Assembly: GCA_947493995.1 (NCBI GenBank)
Contig: CANLTJ010000002.1
Location: forward strand, 1-64,000
From: an uncultured Arachnia sp.
Lineage (GTDB): Bacteria; Actinomycetota; Actinomycetes; Propionibacteriales; Propionibacteriaceae
Reading direction: 5' to 3'
DNA length: 64,000 bases
In this document: piece after piece, positions 21,145-31,234 of the stretch
Layout of the letters: each line of letters begins with the position of its first letter
Numbering within the stretch: the stretch's first letter is position 1
Made by a program: the position numbers and the translations under genes
Notes under the pieces: model-generated
The model's database searches: none
Told to the model about the DNA's origin: nothing
Seen by the model: the letters and a program-made list of their open reading frames with translations, nothing else

Positions 21145-22581
21145 GTGCCAGACGCGGAAGCCCTCAGCGGCGCCTACCACACTCTTCTCAGCGCCATCGG
21201 GGAAGTGGAACCGAGGGTAGCGGAAGCCACCCGCGCCGAGTTGGCTGATCAGCGCTCGTCATTGAAGCTCATCGCCTCCGAGAACTACGCCAGCCTGCCT
21301 GTCCTCGCAACGATGGGAACCTGGCTCAGCGACAAGTACGCCGAGGGCACGGTGGGTCACCGTTTCTACGCCGGCTGCCAGAACATCGACACGGTGGAGG
21401 CCGTCGCCGCCGAGCACGCGCGCGAACTCTTCGGCGCCGAATACGCCTACGTGCAACCCCACTCAGGCATCGACGCCAACCTGGTCGCGTTCTGGGCAAT
21501 CCTGGCGCACCACGTCGAGACCCCGGCGCTCGCGGAGCATGGCGTCAAAGGCGTCAACGACCTCTCCGAGCAGGACTGGGAGACACTGCGTCGCAAGTTC
21601 GGCGATCAACGCCTGCTGGGAATGAGTCTCGACGCCGGTGGTCACCTCACGCACGGTTTCCGTCCCAACGTCTCCGGCAAAATGTTCCACCAGCGCTCCT
21701 ACGGCACCGACCCGGAGACCCAGCTGCTGGACTACGACGCCGTCGCCTCCGCCGCGCGGGAGTTCAAGCCGCTGATCCTTGTGGCCGGCTACTCCGCCTA
21801 CCCCCGACGGGTCAACTTCGCCAAGATGCGCGAGATCGCCGACGAGGTGGGCGCCGTCCTCATGGTGGACATGGCCCACTTCAGCGGCCTGGTTGCCGGC
21901 AAGGTCTTCACGGGCGACGAGGACCCCATCCCCCACGCCCACGTCGTCACCACCACCACCCACAAGTCACTGCGCGGGCCGCGCGGGGGCATGGTGCTGG
22001 CCAGCCAGGAGTACGCCGCGGATGTGGATCGGGGCTGCCCCATGGTGCTGGGGGGTCCGTTGGGCAATGTCATGGCCGCCAAGGCCGTCGCTTTCGCCGA
22101 GGCTCGCAGGCCCGAGTTCCAGACCTACGCCTCAGCGGTCGTCGACAACGCCCGCGCCCTGGCCGAGGGGCTGATGAACCGTGGCGCCACATTGGTCACC
22201 GGCGGAACCGACAACCATCTGGTGCTGCTGGACACGTCGAACTACGGACTCACCGGACGACAGGCGGAAGCGGCGCTGCTGGACGCCGGGATCGTGACCA
22301 ACCGCAATGCCGTGCCCAATGATCCCAACGGCGCCTGGTACACCACCGGCGTACGGCTCGGCACCCCGGCGCTGACATCGCGTGGCTTCACGGTCTCGGA
22401 CATGGACGACGTGGCCGCCCTGATCTCCGACGTGCTGTCAGCCACCTCCGCGCGTCCCACGAAGGATGGCAAACCCGGCAAAGCACGCTACGACCTCGCC
22501 GACGACGTGGTGGAGCACGTCCGCACCACGGCGGAGTCCCTGCTCAGCACCCGACCTCTGTACCCCGGACTCAGCATCTGA
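21145..22581 (+). CDS. glyA: Serine hydroxymethyltransferase
   Basis: 478 residues, longer than the usual 415-430, with an insertion of about 50 residues near 115-170 ([20 protein letters not shown] region) seen in one subgroup of SHMTs. It converts serine and tetrahydrofolate to glycine and methylene-THF. Conserved segments are [27 protein letters not shown], the PLP-lysine motif [16 protein letters not shown] and [14 protein letters not shown] start at 21145 with AAGGAGA upstream. It may be the second SHMT of the genome. Confidence 0.93.
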   Translation: MPDAEALSGAYHTLLSAIGEVEPRVAEATRAELADQRSSLKLIASENYASLPVLATMGTWLSDKYAEGTVGHRFYAGCQNIDTVEAVAAEHARELFGAEYAYVQPHSGIDANLVAFWAILAHHVETPALAEHGVKGVNDLSEQDWETLRRKFGDQRLLGMSLDAGGHLTHGFRPNVSGKMFHQRSYGTDPETQLLDYDAVASAAREFKPLILVAGYSAYPRRVNFAKMREIADEVGAVLMVDMAHFSGLVAGKVFTGDEDPIPHAHVVTTTTHKSLRGPRGGMVLASQEYAADVDRGCPMVLGGPLGNVMAAKAVAFAEARRPEFQTYASAVVDNARALAEGLMNRGATLVTGGTDNHLVLLDTSNYGLTGRQAEAALLDAGIVTNRNAVPNDPNGAWYTTGVRLGTPALTSRGFTVSDMDDVAALISDVLSATSARPTKDGKPGKARYDLADDVVEHVRTTAESLLSTRPLYPGLSI

Positions 22582-22671
22582 GCTCCCCAATGGTGGAACC
22601 GTTGCGCAACCATTGTGTAACGAATTTGCCGCACCCGTGCAAAATTTGCTAAAGCCAGATACCTTCCCCTT

Positions 22672-23445
22672 ATGGACGAGGAAGAGGTGCCGCTACCGGC
22701 TGGCAGCGGGCGTCCGCTCGTCGTCCTGAAAGGCGTCGACAAGTACTTCGGCAAGCTGCACGTCCTCAAGGACATCAACCTCACCGTCCATGAGGGCGAA
22801 GTGCAGGTGATCATTGGCCCGTCCGGGTCGGGCAAATCGACGCTGTGTCGCGCCATCAACCGTCTGGAAACGATTGATTCCGGATCGATCATGCTCGACG
22901 GCGAGGAGCTTCCGAAGGAGGGCAAAGAGCTGGCTCGCCTCCGCGCCGATGTTGGCATGGTGTTCCAGTCCTTCAACCTGTTCGCCCACAAGACGATCCT
23001 CGAGAACGTGACGCTCGGTCCCGTAAAAGTCCGGAAGGTGAACAGCAAGACGGCCAACGAGGACGCGATGGCGCTTCTGGAGCGGGTCGGTGTCGCAGCG
23101 CAGGCCGAGAAATATCCAGCTCAACTCTCCGGCGGCCAGCAGCAACGAGTCGCAATCGCTCGTGCCCTGGCGATGAATCCCAAGGTCATGCTTTTTGACG
23201 AGCCCACGTCTGCGCTTGACCCGGAAATGATCAACGAGGTCCTCGACGTGATGACAGGCCTCGCCAGAGCGGGCATGACGATGGTCGTCGTGACCCATGA
23301 GATGGGCTTCGCCCGCAAAGCAGGCGACAGTATCTGCTTCATGTCAGACGGAGAGCTGGTGGAGCACAGCACTCCCGAGTCCTTCTTCACCAACCCACAA
23401 ACTGATCGGGCCAAGGACTTCCTGGCCAAGATCATCACCCACTGA
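22672..23445 (+). CDS. Polar amino acid ABC transporter ATP-binding protein (GluA-like)
   Basis: 257 residues, first gene of a four-gene importer. Walker [11 protein letters not shown]-loop [11 protein letters not shown], signature [14 protein letters not shown], Walker [16 protein letters not shown] and switch VVTHEMGFA. These are typical of the polar amino acid uptake (PAAT) family, as in corynebacterial GluA. A 15-residue N-terminal extension precedes the core ([16 protein letters not shown]). Confidence 0.93.
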   Translation: MDEEEVPLPAGSGRPLVVLKGVDKYFGKLHVLKDINLTVHEGEVQVIIGPSGSGKSTLCRAINRLETIDSGSIMLDGEELPKEGKELARLRADVGMVFQSFNLFAHKTILENVTLGPVKVRKVNSKTANEDAMALLERVGVAAQAEKYPAQLSGGQQQRVAIARALAMNPKVMLFDEPTSALDPEMINEVLDVMTGLARAGMTMVVVTHEMGFARKAGDSICFMSDGELVEHSTPESFFTNPQTDRAKDFLAKIITH

Positions 23446-23483
23446 TTCCCCACCATCCCACTCACAGACAAGGAACCCCAACT

Positions 23484-24440
23484 ATGCGTAGCAGGACAGT
23501 TGTTGCACTTCTCGCAGCCAGCGCACTCGCACTCACGGCATGCGGTGCCGACGACGGAGCCGAACCCGCCACCGACGACACCGCCGATATGGCGACCACC
23601 GATCCCATGGCAACCGACCCCTTGGAATCGGAACCGATGGAGTCCCCTGTCGAGGGCTCAGGTGACATGAGCTTCGAGGCGGGCACCACGATGGCCGAGC
23701 TCTCCGACGCGGGCACCATCACGGTCGGCACCAAATTCGATCAACCAGGCTTCGGCCTACAGGGCCTCTCCGGGGGGCCCGAGGGCTTCGACGTGGAAGT
23801 GGCCAAGATCATCGCGGGCGCCATGGGCATCTCCGAGGACAACATCGAATGGGTCGAAACCCCGTCCCAGGTCCGTGAGGAGGTCATCGAACAGGGCAGG
23901 GTCGACATGGTGGTGGCCACCTATACCATCAACGAGCTGCGTGCCGAACGGATCTCCTTTGCCGGGCCGTACTACGTCGCCGGTCAACAGATCATGGTGG
24001 CAGCCGACAACGACACCATCACCGGCCCGGAGTCCCTCTCCGAGAACCCGGACACCACGGTGTGTTCGGTGACCGGCTCCACCCCGTCGGAACAGATCAG
24101 GGAATACCTTGCTGACGAAAGTCAGTTGGTGCTGTTCGACGTCTACGACAAGTGCGCCGATGCGCTGCGCACCGGCCAGGTGCAGGCCGTCACGACCGAC
24201 AATGTGATTCTGCTCGGCTTCGTGTCGGAGAGCGACGGCGCCTTCAAGTTGGTGGGCGAGCAGTTCACCGAGGAGCCCTACGGCATCGGTATCGAACTGG
24301 GCGACACTGCCTTCTGCGAGTTCATCAACGAGACCCTGCAGGAGAACGAGGACGCCTACAACGAGGCATGGGCCAGCACGGCTGGTGCGGTTGAAGGTGC
24401 CAGCCCTGCGGAGCTTCCGGAGCCTGCGCCCTGCGCCTGA
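23484..24440 (+). CDS. Glutamate/polar amino acid-binding lipoprotein (GluB-like)
   Basis: 318-residue solute-binding protein of the PAAT family. A signal peptide with lipobox LALTAC predicts lipid anchoring at Cys20. An Asp/Glu/Met/Pro-rich linker of about 45 residues precedes the type 2 periplasmic-binding fold (ITVGTKFDQPGFGLQ, GFDVEVAKIIAGAMG, RISFAGPYYVAGQQIMV, CSVTGSTPSEQI). Two Cys residues (CSVTG, DKCADAL) may form a disulfide. It lies 38 bp after the ATPase gene. Confidence 0.92.
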   Translation: MRSRTVVALLAASALALTACGADDGAEPATDDTADMATTDPMATDPLESEPMESPVEGSGDMSFEAGTTMAELSDAGTITVGTKFDQPGFGLQGLSGGPEGFDVEVAKIIAGAMGISEDNIEWVETPSQVREEVIEQGRVDMVVATYTINELRAERISFAGPYYVAGQQIMVAADNDTITGPESLSENPDTTVCSVTGSTPSEQIREYLADESQLVLFDVYDKCADALRTGQVQAVTTDNVILLGFVSESDGAFKLVGEQFTEEPYGIGIELGDTAFCEFINETLQENEDAYNEAWASTAGAVEGASPAELPEPAPCA

Positions 24441-24461
24441 CCGCAGCACGAGCTTGTCACG

Positions 24462-24501
24462 GAAGTGGTTCACCGGTCGCTATCGGTCGGTGAACCACTT
24501 C
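24462..24501 (+). promoter_or_regulatory. Intercistronic hairpin between binding-protein and permease genes
   Basis: A perfect 14-bp inverted repeat, GAAGTGGTTCACCG and CGGTGAACCACTTC, around a 12-base loop, with no following T-run. It lies in the 128-bp gap inside the transporter operon. Such stems usually protect the upstream mRNA or partly attenuate transcription, giving excess binding protein over permease (inference). Confidence 0.75.
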
Positions 24502-24568
24502 ACCAACCTCTGTTGCTTTCTCGGCATCGGAGTCGAGGCTCGCCGAATCCAGCATGGAAAGGAGAATC

Positions 24569-25219
24569 ATGGATGCAATCACAGACAACTTCGATCTCTT
24601 CCTGAGTGGCTACTGGACCTCGCTCAAGATCTGTTTGATTGCGCTTGTCGGGGCTTTGGTGCTGGGAACGGTCATCGCCGGTTTCCGTGTCTCGCCGGTG
24701 GCACCGCTGCGTTGGGTGGGCGCCGCATGGGTGAACATGATTCGCAATGCACCGCTCACGGTCATCCTGTTCATCTTCGCGTTCGGCCTCCCTGAAATCG
24801 GCATCCGGGGCAGCTACTGGGTCTTCGGTATCTCGGCTCTCGTTGTCTACACCTCAGCATTCGTGTGTGAGGCCATTCGTGCTGGCATCAACTCGGTTTC
24901 CGCTGGTCAGGCCGAGGCAGCCCGCGCGATCGGGCTACCCTTCACGGCCTCTCTGCGGGAAGTGGTGCTTCCGCAGGCCTTCCGTACTTCCATCCCCCCG
25001 CTGGGCAGCGTCCTGATTGCCATGTTCAAGAACAGCGCGGTTCTCGGCGCCTTCGGTGTGGGTGGGGACCTCTTCAGCGTGTCCGCAACGTTGACCAGCG
25101 CTCGTGGCTACGCTGCAACCCCGATTCTGGTGGGGGTGGCCGTTGGCTACCTCATGATCACCCTTCCTGCTGCTGGATTGTTGGCGTTGTTGGAACGTAG
25201 GACGGCGATCATCCGATGA
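24569..25219 (+). CDS. Polar amino acid ABC transporter permease (GluC-like)
   Basis: 216-residue PAAT-family inner-membrane permease with about five helices. The EAA-loop region is AGQAEAARAIGLPFTASLREVVLPQAFR, where it contacts the ATPase. ATG 24569 is supported by AAAGGAG just upstream; an in-frame ATG at 24554 is not. The stop overlaps the next start (ATGA). Confidence 0.92.
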   Translation: MDAITDNFDLFLSGYWTSLKICLIALVGALVLGTVIAGFRVSPVAPLRWVGAAWVNMIRNAPLTVILFIFAFGLPEIGIRGSYWVFGISALVVYTSAFVCEAIRAGINSVSAGQAEAARAIGLPFTASLREVVLPQAFRTSIPPLGSVLIAMFKNSAVLGAFGVGGDLFSVSATLTSARGYAATPILVGVAVGYLMITLPAAGLLALLERRTAIIR

Positions 25220-26124
25220 GCAGCGAAGTGGTGCTCTACGACGTTCCGGGACCGCGCGCGAAGCGTCGCCAGGCAGTCGCGGCAATCGTCGCCGGTCTGG
25301 CCACACTGGGTGTGCTCGGGCTGGTGGTGTACCGGCTCGATCAGCAGAATCAGTTCGACGGTGCCCTGTGGGGTCCGCTCATCGATCCACGCAACGAGAG
25401 TTTCGCCGCCGTGTGGGGGCTCATCGGGGAGGGCTTCCTCAGCACCATGAAGGCGGCGGCCCTGGCCATCGTCTTCTCATTGGCCCTGGGGACTGTGATC
25501 GGCATCAGCCGCCTGATGTTGGGCAGGGTGAGCCGCATCCCGGTCGTGGGGTTCATCGAACTGTTCCGCGGCCTGCCTGTCGTGGTCTCAATCTTCTTCG
25601 CCTCCCGGGTTCTGCCCGATCTGGGGGTGGACCTGTCGGGGTGGCCCGGTGGGGAGGGTTTGTGGTTCGTGGTGATCGGCCTGACCGCCTACAACTCGGT
25701 GATCCTCGCAGAGATCCTGCGATCCGGGGTCAATGCCCTGCCGAGAGGGCAGGGGGAGGCCGCCATGGCGATCGGTCTCAGCAATCTGGCCACCATGCGG
25801 CTGATCCTCCTGCCGCAGGCCGTGCGCATCATGTTGCCCGCCCTGATCTCGCAGCTTGTCGTGATTCTCAAGGACACATCATTGGCCGCCGTGCTGGGGG
25901 TCTATCCGGAACTCTTGAACGCAGCCAAGATCATCTACCTGAATCTCGGCAACCCGATTCAGGCGCTGTTCGTGGTGGGCACCATCTTCGTGGTCATCAA
26001 CTTTGGCCTGTCCAAGCTCGCCAACTGGGTCGAGTACCGCATGTCCCACAGTGGGCGCTCTCCCGGCAAGGACACTGACAACGAGGTCCGATACCTCACC
26101 GACAGCTCCAAAATCGTCCAGTAG
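25216..26124 (+). CDS. Polar amino acid ABC transporter permease (GluD-like)
   Basis: 302-residue second permease of the importer, coupled to the first by an ATGA overlap. N-terminal helix near residues 21-37, then a periplasmic stretch, then the core with EAA loop RGQGEAAMAIGLSNLATMRLILLPQAVR and FKDTSLAAVLG-like VILKDTSLAAVLG. The heteromeric permease pair matches the gluABCD layout. The C-terminal tail is hydrophilic. Confidence 0.92.
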   Translation: MSSEVVLYDVPGPRAKRRQAVAAIVAGLATLGVLGLVVYRLDQQNQFDGALWGPLIDPRNESFAAVWGLIGEGFLSTMKAAALAIVFSLALGTVIGISRLMLGRVSRIPVVGFIELFRGLPVVVSIFFASRVLPDLGVDLSGWPGGEGLWFVVIGLTAYNSVILAEILRSGVNALPRGQGEAAMAIGLSNLATMRLILLPQAVRIMLPALISQLVVILKDTSLAAVLGVYPELLNAAKIIYLNLGNPIQALFVVGTIFVVINFGLSKLANWVEYRMSHSGRSPGKDTDNEVRYLTDSSKIVQ

Positions 26125-26203
26125 GGAAGCGCTGATCAATGCCGTTCTCGGCGAGGACTTGGCCGGGCGGGATGAGATGGTGTCACGACATCTGGTGCAT
26201 GTA

Positions 26204-26277
26204 CTGAATGTCCATATCCAGATGGTGGGATGCCAGATCGCCCGATCCGGTGCGCCGCAGCCAGGACGTGATTGACA
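26204..26277. repeat. Dispersed repeat, copy A (inverted relative to 31735-31809)
   Basis: About 74 bp, roughly 85% identical without gaps to the reverse complement of the segment at 31735-31809. It contains the near-palindrome CTGAATGTCCATATCCAG and the dyad GATCGCCCGATC. It lies between convergent genes (stops at 26124 and 26292). The rest of this 167-bp gap shows nothing else. Confidence 0.85.
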
Positions 26278-26291
26278 CGTGGTTCCCCGGT

Positions 26292-27995
26292 TCACCGAGC
26301 GAACAGCAGACCCTGCACTGTGTTGATGAACTGGGTGAGCGATGCTGGCAGATCCCGCAGGTGCCAGGTGTCGGGGGCGTGGTACCAGTCGACGGCGTGC
26401 GGGTCCGGTGTGTCATCCGCATCGGCCCGCACCAGCGCCTGGAGCCAGCGGTCCTTGTTGCCCAGCACGACGGCCCAGGGCAGCACTCGGGAGATCTCCT
26501 CGATCTCGCGCCCCCGTGGCATCTCGCGCGTGGGGTGATGAGCCAGCAGCGATGACAGGGCCCCAAGACCCTCCACCAGCTGAGCGCCTTCGGCGGTACG
26601 TCGGGGCATACGGTCCGAGACCCACAGCAACGCTCCGGCGAGGAGCAGCAGCACCAGCGCCAGGAGTCCGAGAGTGGTTAGCGCCACAAGTCCGATCGCC
26701 AGAGCCGCGGCAATACCCGTGGCCACGAGGGCGCGGGTGCGCCACTGGTTGCGTGTGTCATCGGGACGCACGTCGAACCAGCCGCGCTGCACCACCTCGT
26801 CGTAGAGCGAGTCCTGAACAGATTCGACGACCGGCGCCAGCGTCACCGGCAATTGGGACACCAGGGTGCTCTGCCCAGCGGGAGCAATGGCATCCAGGAG
26901 TATGCGCTCATAGTCGTGCAGGTCGTCGGCCTGCCGCTCGGTTCGCGTCAACGACCAGTCCAGCAGTCCGTGTTCTGTGCGTGGCAGCTCCGTGATGCGC
27001 AGATGACCACGCACCGCCAGTCCCAGAAGCGTCGCGGTGACGTCGACGGGATCCACGCGCTCATCCGCGACAGTTCCCACCAGCCCTGGACGCAAGCCAT
27101 CGCGGGTCTCGAAGACGGATTCCCCCTCCCCCACCGGCCGGAACGTCCCCACCGGCTGCCCGGCCATGCCGGATGCCGCAGCGTCCCTTCCCGTGCGACG
27201 GTGGCGCTGCCAGATGAGGGCCGTGCCCAGCAGCAGCGTCCCGAGAGCGACTCCCACAGTCAGGGGGGTCACGGCGAAGGCGCGGTCCAGGCTCCACTCG
27301 GTGACGACGTTGGCGGTGGGCCGGACCGCATCGGCCGCCACCCCGACCGTCATGGTCACCTGCTCACCCATGCCCCGCGGACCGGTCTGGAAGGTGGGCA
27401 TGGGCGACTCGCTGGTGCCTGCAGTATAGAGATCACACTTGTCCGGAGTTCCGGGAGGACCTGCGGTGCAGTCCACCACCTGCGCCATGGCGGGCAGGCG
27501 GAAAGAACCGCTGACCTGATCCACCCCCACCGACAGCCCCTGCAGAACACGCCAGCTCAGCACCGTGAGCGCACCCGAGGAGCTTTCCTCATCCTCGGTG
27601 GCTCCCTCAACGGTGTAGGTGATGACGACGTCCTCCCCGGCAGCCGACGAGGTGTCCGCGTTCACCACGACGTAGTCACCGTCGGTGGTAGTTCCTGTCA
27701 GCGCATCGACGCCGCCGACGGTGGCGGTCACGTCTCGGACCTCATAGGTGTAGTAACTCGAAGCGTCTATTCGTTGCTTCGTCGCAATGCGCTGCACCAG
27801 CTCATCCGGGGTGGTTTCGAAGGTCAGTGTTTCCGTGACGGACAGCCGACCATCGGATCCGAGCACCCCGTCGAATGTGAAAGACGTTGCGACGGGGTCA
27901 TCCGCACGTGCCGTCAGCATCGAGGTCGCGGCCAGCCACGCCACCGCGACGACAACCAGGACGGCTCGTGCGCACCGTTGAATGAGAGCGGTCAA
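26292..27995 (-). CDS. DUF2207 domain-containing membrane protein
   Basis: 567 residues. A signal-like hydrophobic helix (AVLVVVAVAWLAATSML) precedes an extracytoplasmic DUF2207 domain of about 200 residues with a VTETLTFETTPDEL segment. A single helix follows (LTVGVALGTLLLGTALIW), then a cytoplasmic region and a closely spaced helix pair (ALVATGIAAALAIGLVALTT, LGLLALVLLLLAGALLWV). The C-terminal PRGREIEEISRVLPWAVVLG region is typical of the family. TTG start at 27995 is supported by GGAGGAG 8 bases upstream; longer frames to 28373 enter the divergent gene. Function unknown. Confidence 0.85.
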   Translation of the reverse strand: MTALIQRCARAVLVVVAVAWLAATSMLTARADDPVATSFTFDGVLGSDGRLSVTETLTFETTPDELVQRIATKQRIDASSYYTYEVRDVTATVGGVDALTGTTTDGDYVVVNADTSSAAGEDVVITYTVEGATEDEESSSGALTVLSWRVLQGLSVGVDQVSGSFRLPAMAQVVDCTAGPPGTPDKCDLYTAGTSESPMPTFQTGPRGMGEQVTMTVGVAADAVRPTANVVTEWSLDRAFAVTPLTVGVALGTLLLGTALIWQRHRRTGRDAAASGMAGQPVGTFRPVGEGESVFETRDGLRPGLVGTVADERVDPVDVTATLLGLAVRGHLRITELPRTEHGLLDWSLTRTERQADDLHDYERILLDAIAPAGQSTLVSQLPVTLAPVVESVQDSLYDEVVQRGWFDVRPDDTRNQWRTRALVATGIAAALAIGLVALTTLGLLALVLLLLAGALLWVSDRMPRRTAEGAQLVEGLGALSSLLAHHPTREMPRGREIEEISRVLPWAVVLGNKDRWLQALVRADADDTPDPHAVDWYHAPDTWHLRDLPASLTQFINTVQGLLFAR

Positions 27996-28101
27996 GGGGT
28001 GGGCTCCTCCACATGGGATCGACACGGACGACGCTACCGCAGGTGGTACGGGCATGGCCCGAGATCCACCCTTCAGCCGCGCTCCGACTACCCTGAGAAC
28101 C

Positions 28102-29283
28102 ATGAGCCAGTCCGGATTCCCGCAGCAACCCGGTTGGCGACCACCGCCGCGGACGCGGCACACTCCTTCGGCATCACAGTCCCCATCGTGGCAGGCTGCG
28201 GGGCAACCGTGGCCGCGCCAGCCATGGGACCCGCCCGCACCGCGCTTGTCTGCGCAGCAACGCTCTCCCCGTGCCGGCCAGCAGCAGACATTCCCTCCCA
28301 GCAACTGGCAGCTGCCGGCCCACCCGAACCGCCAGGCTCCCTCGCGGTCACGGCGCCGCAGACGCTCCCCCATTCCGTTGCTCCTCCTGGTCGCCGTCGC
28401 GCTCGTGATCCTCGTCGGCCAGGATTTTCTGTCGGAACAGGGCGGCGAGGACGTGGCGTCGGACTACGAGAACGAGAACTACGTCGTGCCCAGCGCTGGC
28501 CGGGCTGCTCCGGCCATCCCGGTCCCACAGTACGAGACGGAGGTGGCGACGTGGTTGGAGAGCAACAGCCTCTATGACCAGCAACTCGCATCACCCGTGC
28601 GCTGCGACCTCGATCCCGTCACGGGCATGATCGCTGACGACGCGCTCCAGTCGCAGATGCGGGAGTACGTGCGATGCCTGACCCGGGTATGGGGACCCGC
28701 GTTGGAGGCGGCGGGCCACGTCGCCTACCAGCCAACGTTGTACGTGTATCCGGCGCGCGGTGAGGTCACCACGAGTTGCGGGATCCAGGAGTCGTTCAAC
28801 GCGTTCTACTGCGGCGCGGATCAGAACCTGTATCTGGCATCCGACGTGGTGAGAATCCTCCCGCCAGCTGAGGCTGCGGCGCCGGGGGCCTACAACCTGA
28901 TCGTCGCGCATGAGTACGGTCATGCGGTGCAGGGTCGCTCCGGAGTTTTCGCGGCCTCCTTCTACGCCTCTGAGGATGCCGGATCCGAATCGGATGCCAG
29001 TGAGATCAGCCGTCGGGTGGAGTTGCAGGCCGACTGTTTCGCGGGCGCCGCCATCGATTCGGTGTCGGAGAGCATGGGGCTCGGCGAGGCTGAACGCGAG
29101 GCCGTGGAACGCATCAGTTTCGAGATCGGCGACGACAGACTGGCCGACAGGTTCAACCAGGAAGTCGTCGAAGGGGATCACGGGACCGGTGAGAGCCGGG
29201 AACTGTGGGCCGAGCGCGGTCTCTCAGGCGGCCCACTGTCCACGTGCAACTCGTTCACCGCACCCAGCACCGAAGTCCGCTGA
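28102..29283 (+). CDS. Neutral zinc metallopeptidase (YpfJ-type), membrane-anchored
   Basis: 393 residues. A Pro/Gln/Arg-rich cytoplasmic segment of about 95 residues precedes one helix (PLLLLVAVALVILVG) and an external catalytic domain. Zinc motif HEYGH is near residue 270, with the third-ligand region RVELQADCFAGA about 40 residues later, as in the YpfJ/Zn_peptidase_2 family. Four Cys residues flank the site (CDLD, VRCL, TTSCG, FYCG), probably forming disulfides outside the membrane. Physiological substrates of the family are unknown. Confidence 0.9.
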   Translation: MSQSGFPQQPGWRPPPRTRHTPSASQSPSWQAAGQPWPRQPWDPPAPRLSAQQRSPRAGQQQTFPPSNWQLPAHPNRQAPSRSRRRRRSPIPLLLLVAVALVILVGQDFLSEQGGEDVASDYENENYVVPSAGRAAPAIPVPQYETEVATWLESNSLYDQQLASPVRCDLDPVTGMIADDALQSQMREYVRCLTRVWGPALEAAGHVAYQPTLYVYPARGEVTTSCGIQESFNAFYCGADQNLYLASDVVRILPPAEAAAPGAYNLIVAHEYGHAVQGRSGVFAASFYASEDAGSESDASEISRRVELQADCFAGAAIDSVSESMGLGEAEREAVERISFEIGDDRLADRFNQEVVEGDHGTGESRELWAERGLSGGPLSTCNSFTAPSTEVR

Positions 29284-29352
29284 GACGACGGCGCTTTGGA
29301 CACAGCAGCCGAACGACTCGCCACCTCCCGACCCTACGGCCTCGGCCGACCC

Positions 29353-29841
29353 CTAAATCCGGCCGGAGTCCTCGCTGCGAAGCGAAGCGACGGCCATGGC
29401 TGCAACGCCCTCACCCCGTCCGGTCAGTCCCAGCCCATCCGTGGTGGTGGCACCCACCGAGACGGGGGCACCCACGGCAGCGGACAGCACGGCCTCCGCC
29501 TCGGTGCGTCGAGCCGCCAATCGTGGTCGGTTGCCGATGATGGTCACCGACACGTTGTCCACCTCGAATCCTGCTGCCCGCACCCGGCGGACGGTCTCCG
29601 TCAGGAAAGCGACACCGCTCGCACCCGCCCAACGGGCCTCGGAGGTGCCGAAGTTGCTCCCCAGATCACCCAGTCCTGCCGCTCCGAGCAGGGCATCACA
29701 GGCAGCATGCGCCGCGACGTCGCCGTCGGAGTGACCAGCCAGTCCCTCGGGCTCATCCGGGAAGTGCAACCCGGCCACCCACATGGGAACACCGGCACTC
29801 AGGGTGTGGACGTCGGTGCCCAGCCCGACGCGCTGATTCAT
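29353..29841 (-). CDS. ispF: 2-C-methyl-D-erythritol 2,4-cyclodiphosphate synthase
   Basis: 162 residues, normal length. Fifth step of the MEP isoprenoid pathway. [11 protein letters not shown] and the metal-binding [26 protein letters not shown] are intact, as are [12 protein letters not shown] and the C-terminal [17 protein letters not shown]. Its ATG overlaps the ispD stop by 4 bp. Confidence 0.95.
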   Translation of the reverse strand: MNQRVGLGTDVHTLSAGVPMWVAGLHFPDEPEGLAGHSDGDVAAHAACDALLGAAGLGDLGSNFGTSEARWAGASGVAFLTETVRRVRAAGFEVDNVSVTIIGNRPRLAARRTEAEAVLSAAVGAPVSVGATTTDGLGLTGRGEGVAAMAVASLRSEDSGRI

Positions 29842-30548
29842 GTGGATCCTTCCCCCGCAAGGATGGCCTCGGCCACCAGTAGGTCGATGGGCTCGGTAAC
29901 TTTCAGCGCACGGCGATCTCCGTCCACCAGGACGACGTCCACCCCCATGGCCTCGCATGCAGCAGCATCGTCGGTGATCTCGAGGCGCGACTGTTCCACG
30001 TGATCGTGTGCCTCGCGCAGCGTCGTGAGGCGGAACCCCTGGGGGGTCTGTACAGCGCGCAGACTGGAGCGGTCCACCACTTGCGAGGAGTCACCGGAAG
30101 TCTCACGGATCGAATCCATCACCGGCAGCACAGGCACCACCGCGCGGGCGCCCGAGCGCAAGGCACCGACGACGCGATGGATAACCGTCGCGGGGACCAG
30201 GGGCCGGGCAGCATCGTGGACGAGGACACTCGTGAAGTCCGCCATGCCGCTCAACGACTGCAGGCCCATTCGAACCGAGTCCTGGCGGCGCTGTCCCCCC
30301 ACGACGATCGTCACAGGTATGGCCGCGCCATCCAGGGCTGCGGAGAACGGCTGGTCCATGCCGAGCGGGATGGTCACCACGACGCGCTCCACTCCTGCTT
30401 CTGCCAGGTTGTCCACACATCGACGCACCAGGCTGGTTCCCGACAGTGTGACCAGCGCCTTGGGGACTGGCTGACCGAGCCGCACGCCAGAACCGGCCGC
30501 CACCACAATGACGACGACCGGTTCCTGCGTGTGTTCTGCGGCGCTCAG
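29838..30548 (-). CDS. ispD: 2-C-methyl-D-erythritol 4-phosphate cytidylyltransferase
   Basis: MEP-pathway enzyme forming CDP-ME from CTP and MEP. It has [47 protein letters not shown] and [10 protein letters not shown]. The start is unusual. GTG at 30506 would remove the first beta-strand ([11 protein letters not shown]). Upstream the frame has no ATG, GTG or TTG before a stop, only a CTG at 30548 that overlaps the carD stop as CTGA, with AGAGG 10 bases before it. I annotate the CTG start (236 residues); with GTG 30506 it would be 222. Order carD-ispD-ispF is conserved in actinobacteria. Confidence 0.9.
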   Translation of the reverse strand: MSAAEHTQEPVVVIVVAAGSGVRLGQPVPKALVTLSGTSLVRRCVDNLAEAGVERVVVTIPLGMDQPFSAALDGAAIPVTIVVGGQRRQDSVRMGLQSLSGMADFTSVLVHDAARPLVPATVIHRVVGALRSGARAVVPVLPVMDSIRETSGDSSQVVDRSSLRAVQTPQGFRLTTLREAHDHVEQSRLEITDDAAACEAMGVDVVLVDGDRRALKVTEPIDLLVAEAILAGEGST

Positions 30549-31030
30549 GAGGCCAGTACCTCTTCGAGGAGGACCTCGGCACGCTCCTGTTCTACGTCTT
30601 CAGCCAGTGCGAGTTCGGCCACCAGAATGCTGCGTGCCTTGGACAGCATCCGCTTCTCTCCGGCGGACAGTCCCTTGTCGCGGTCGCGACGCCACAGGTC
30701 GCGGACCACCTCGGAGACCTTGATCACGTTGCCGGAGTGCAGCTTCTCCAAGTTGGCCTTGTACCGACGGGACCAGTTGGTCGGTTCCTCCGTGTGCTCT
30801 GCCCGGAGGACGGCGAACACTCGCTCCAGTCCTTCGGAGTCCACCACGTCACGTACGCCCACCAGATCGACGTTGTCGGAGGGCACCCTCACCACCAGAT
30901 CGTTTTGTCCCAGAATCCGCAGGACGAGGTAGAGACGATCTACCCCCTTGATCTGCCGAGTTTCAATATCCTCAATGAGTGCTGCCCCATGATTGGGGTA
31001 GACAACCGTTTCACCGACCGAAAAAGTCAT
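30545..31030 (-). CDS. carD: CarD family transcriptional regulator
   Basis: 161 residues. An N-terminal RNA-polymerase-interacting domain ([37 protein letters not shown]) is followed by a helical DNA-binding domain ([44 protein letters not shown]). CarD binds the RNAP beta subunit and stabilises the open complex at housekeeping and rRNA promoters. ATG 31030 is preceded by GGAAAGGGG. It is first in the carD-ispD-ispF unit. Confidence 0.95.
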   Translation of the reverse strand: MTFSVGETVVYPNHGAALIEDIETRQIKGVDRLYLVLRILGQNDLVVRVPSDNVDLVGVRDVVDSEGLERVFAVLRAEHTEEPTNWSRRYKANLEKLHSGNVIKVSEVVRDLWRRDRDKGLSAGEKRMLSKARSILVAELALAEDVEQERAEVLLEEVLAS

Positions 31031-31234
31031 ATGGATTGGCCCCTTTCCTTAGGACAATTCTAGCACGACACGCCGTCGCAGTGTGGCCTCGTGCGCTCCG
31101 ACGGCGTAGCCTGCCCTCCTTTGCGTCGTCCACTTCCTCGCGTGTACCTCGCCCGCACCGGTTAGGATGGCGCACAGCTGTTCCATGCGGCAGACGTTTC
31201 CAGCTGAGACAGGCACTTCACACAAAGGACCGAG

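Noticed and set aside
21145..21145. A riboswitch upstream of glyA
   Set aside because: The upstream 80 bp is occupied by the DUF559-related repeat and a normal ribosome-binding site; no tandem glycine aptamer-like structure is visible.
22590..22625. Dyad (CAATGGT ... ACCATTG with inner GTTGCGCAAC) upstream of the GluA-like gene, considered as an operator or terminator
   Set aside because: It could be a glyA terminator or a regulator site, but the stem is short, there is no T-run, and no matching site occurs elsewhere in the window.
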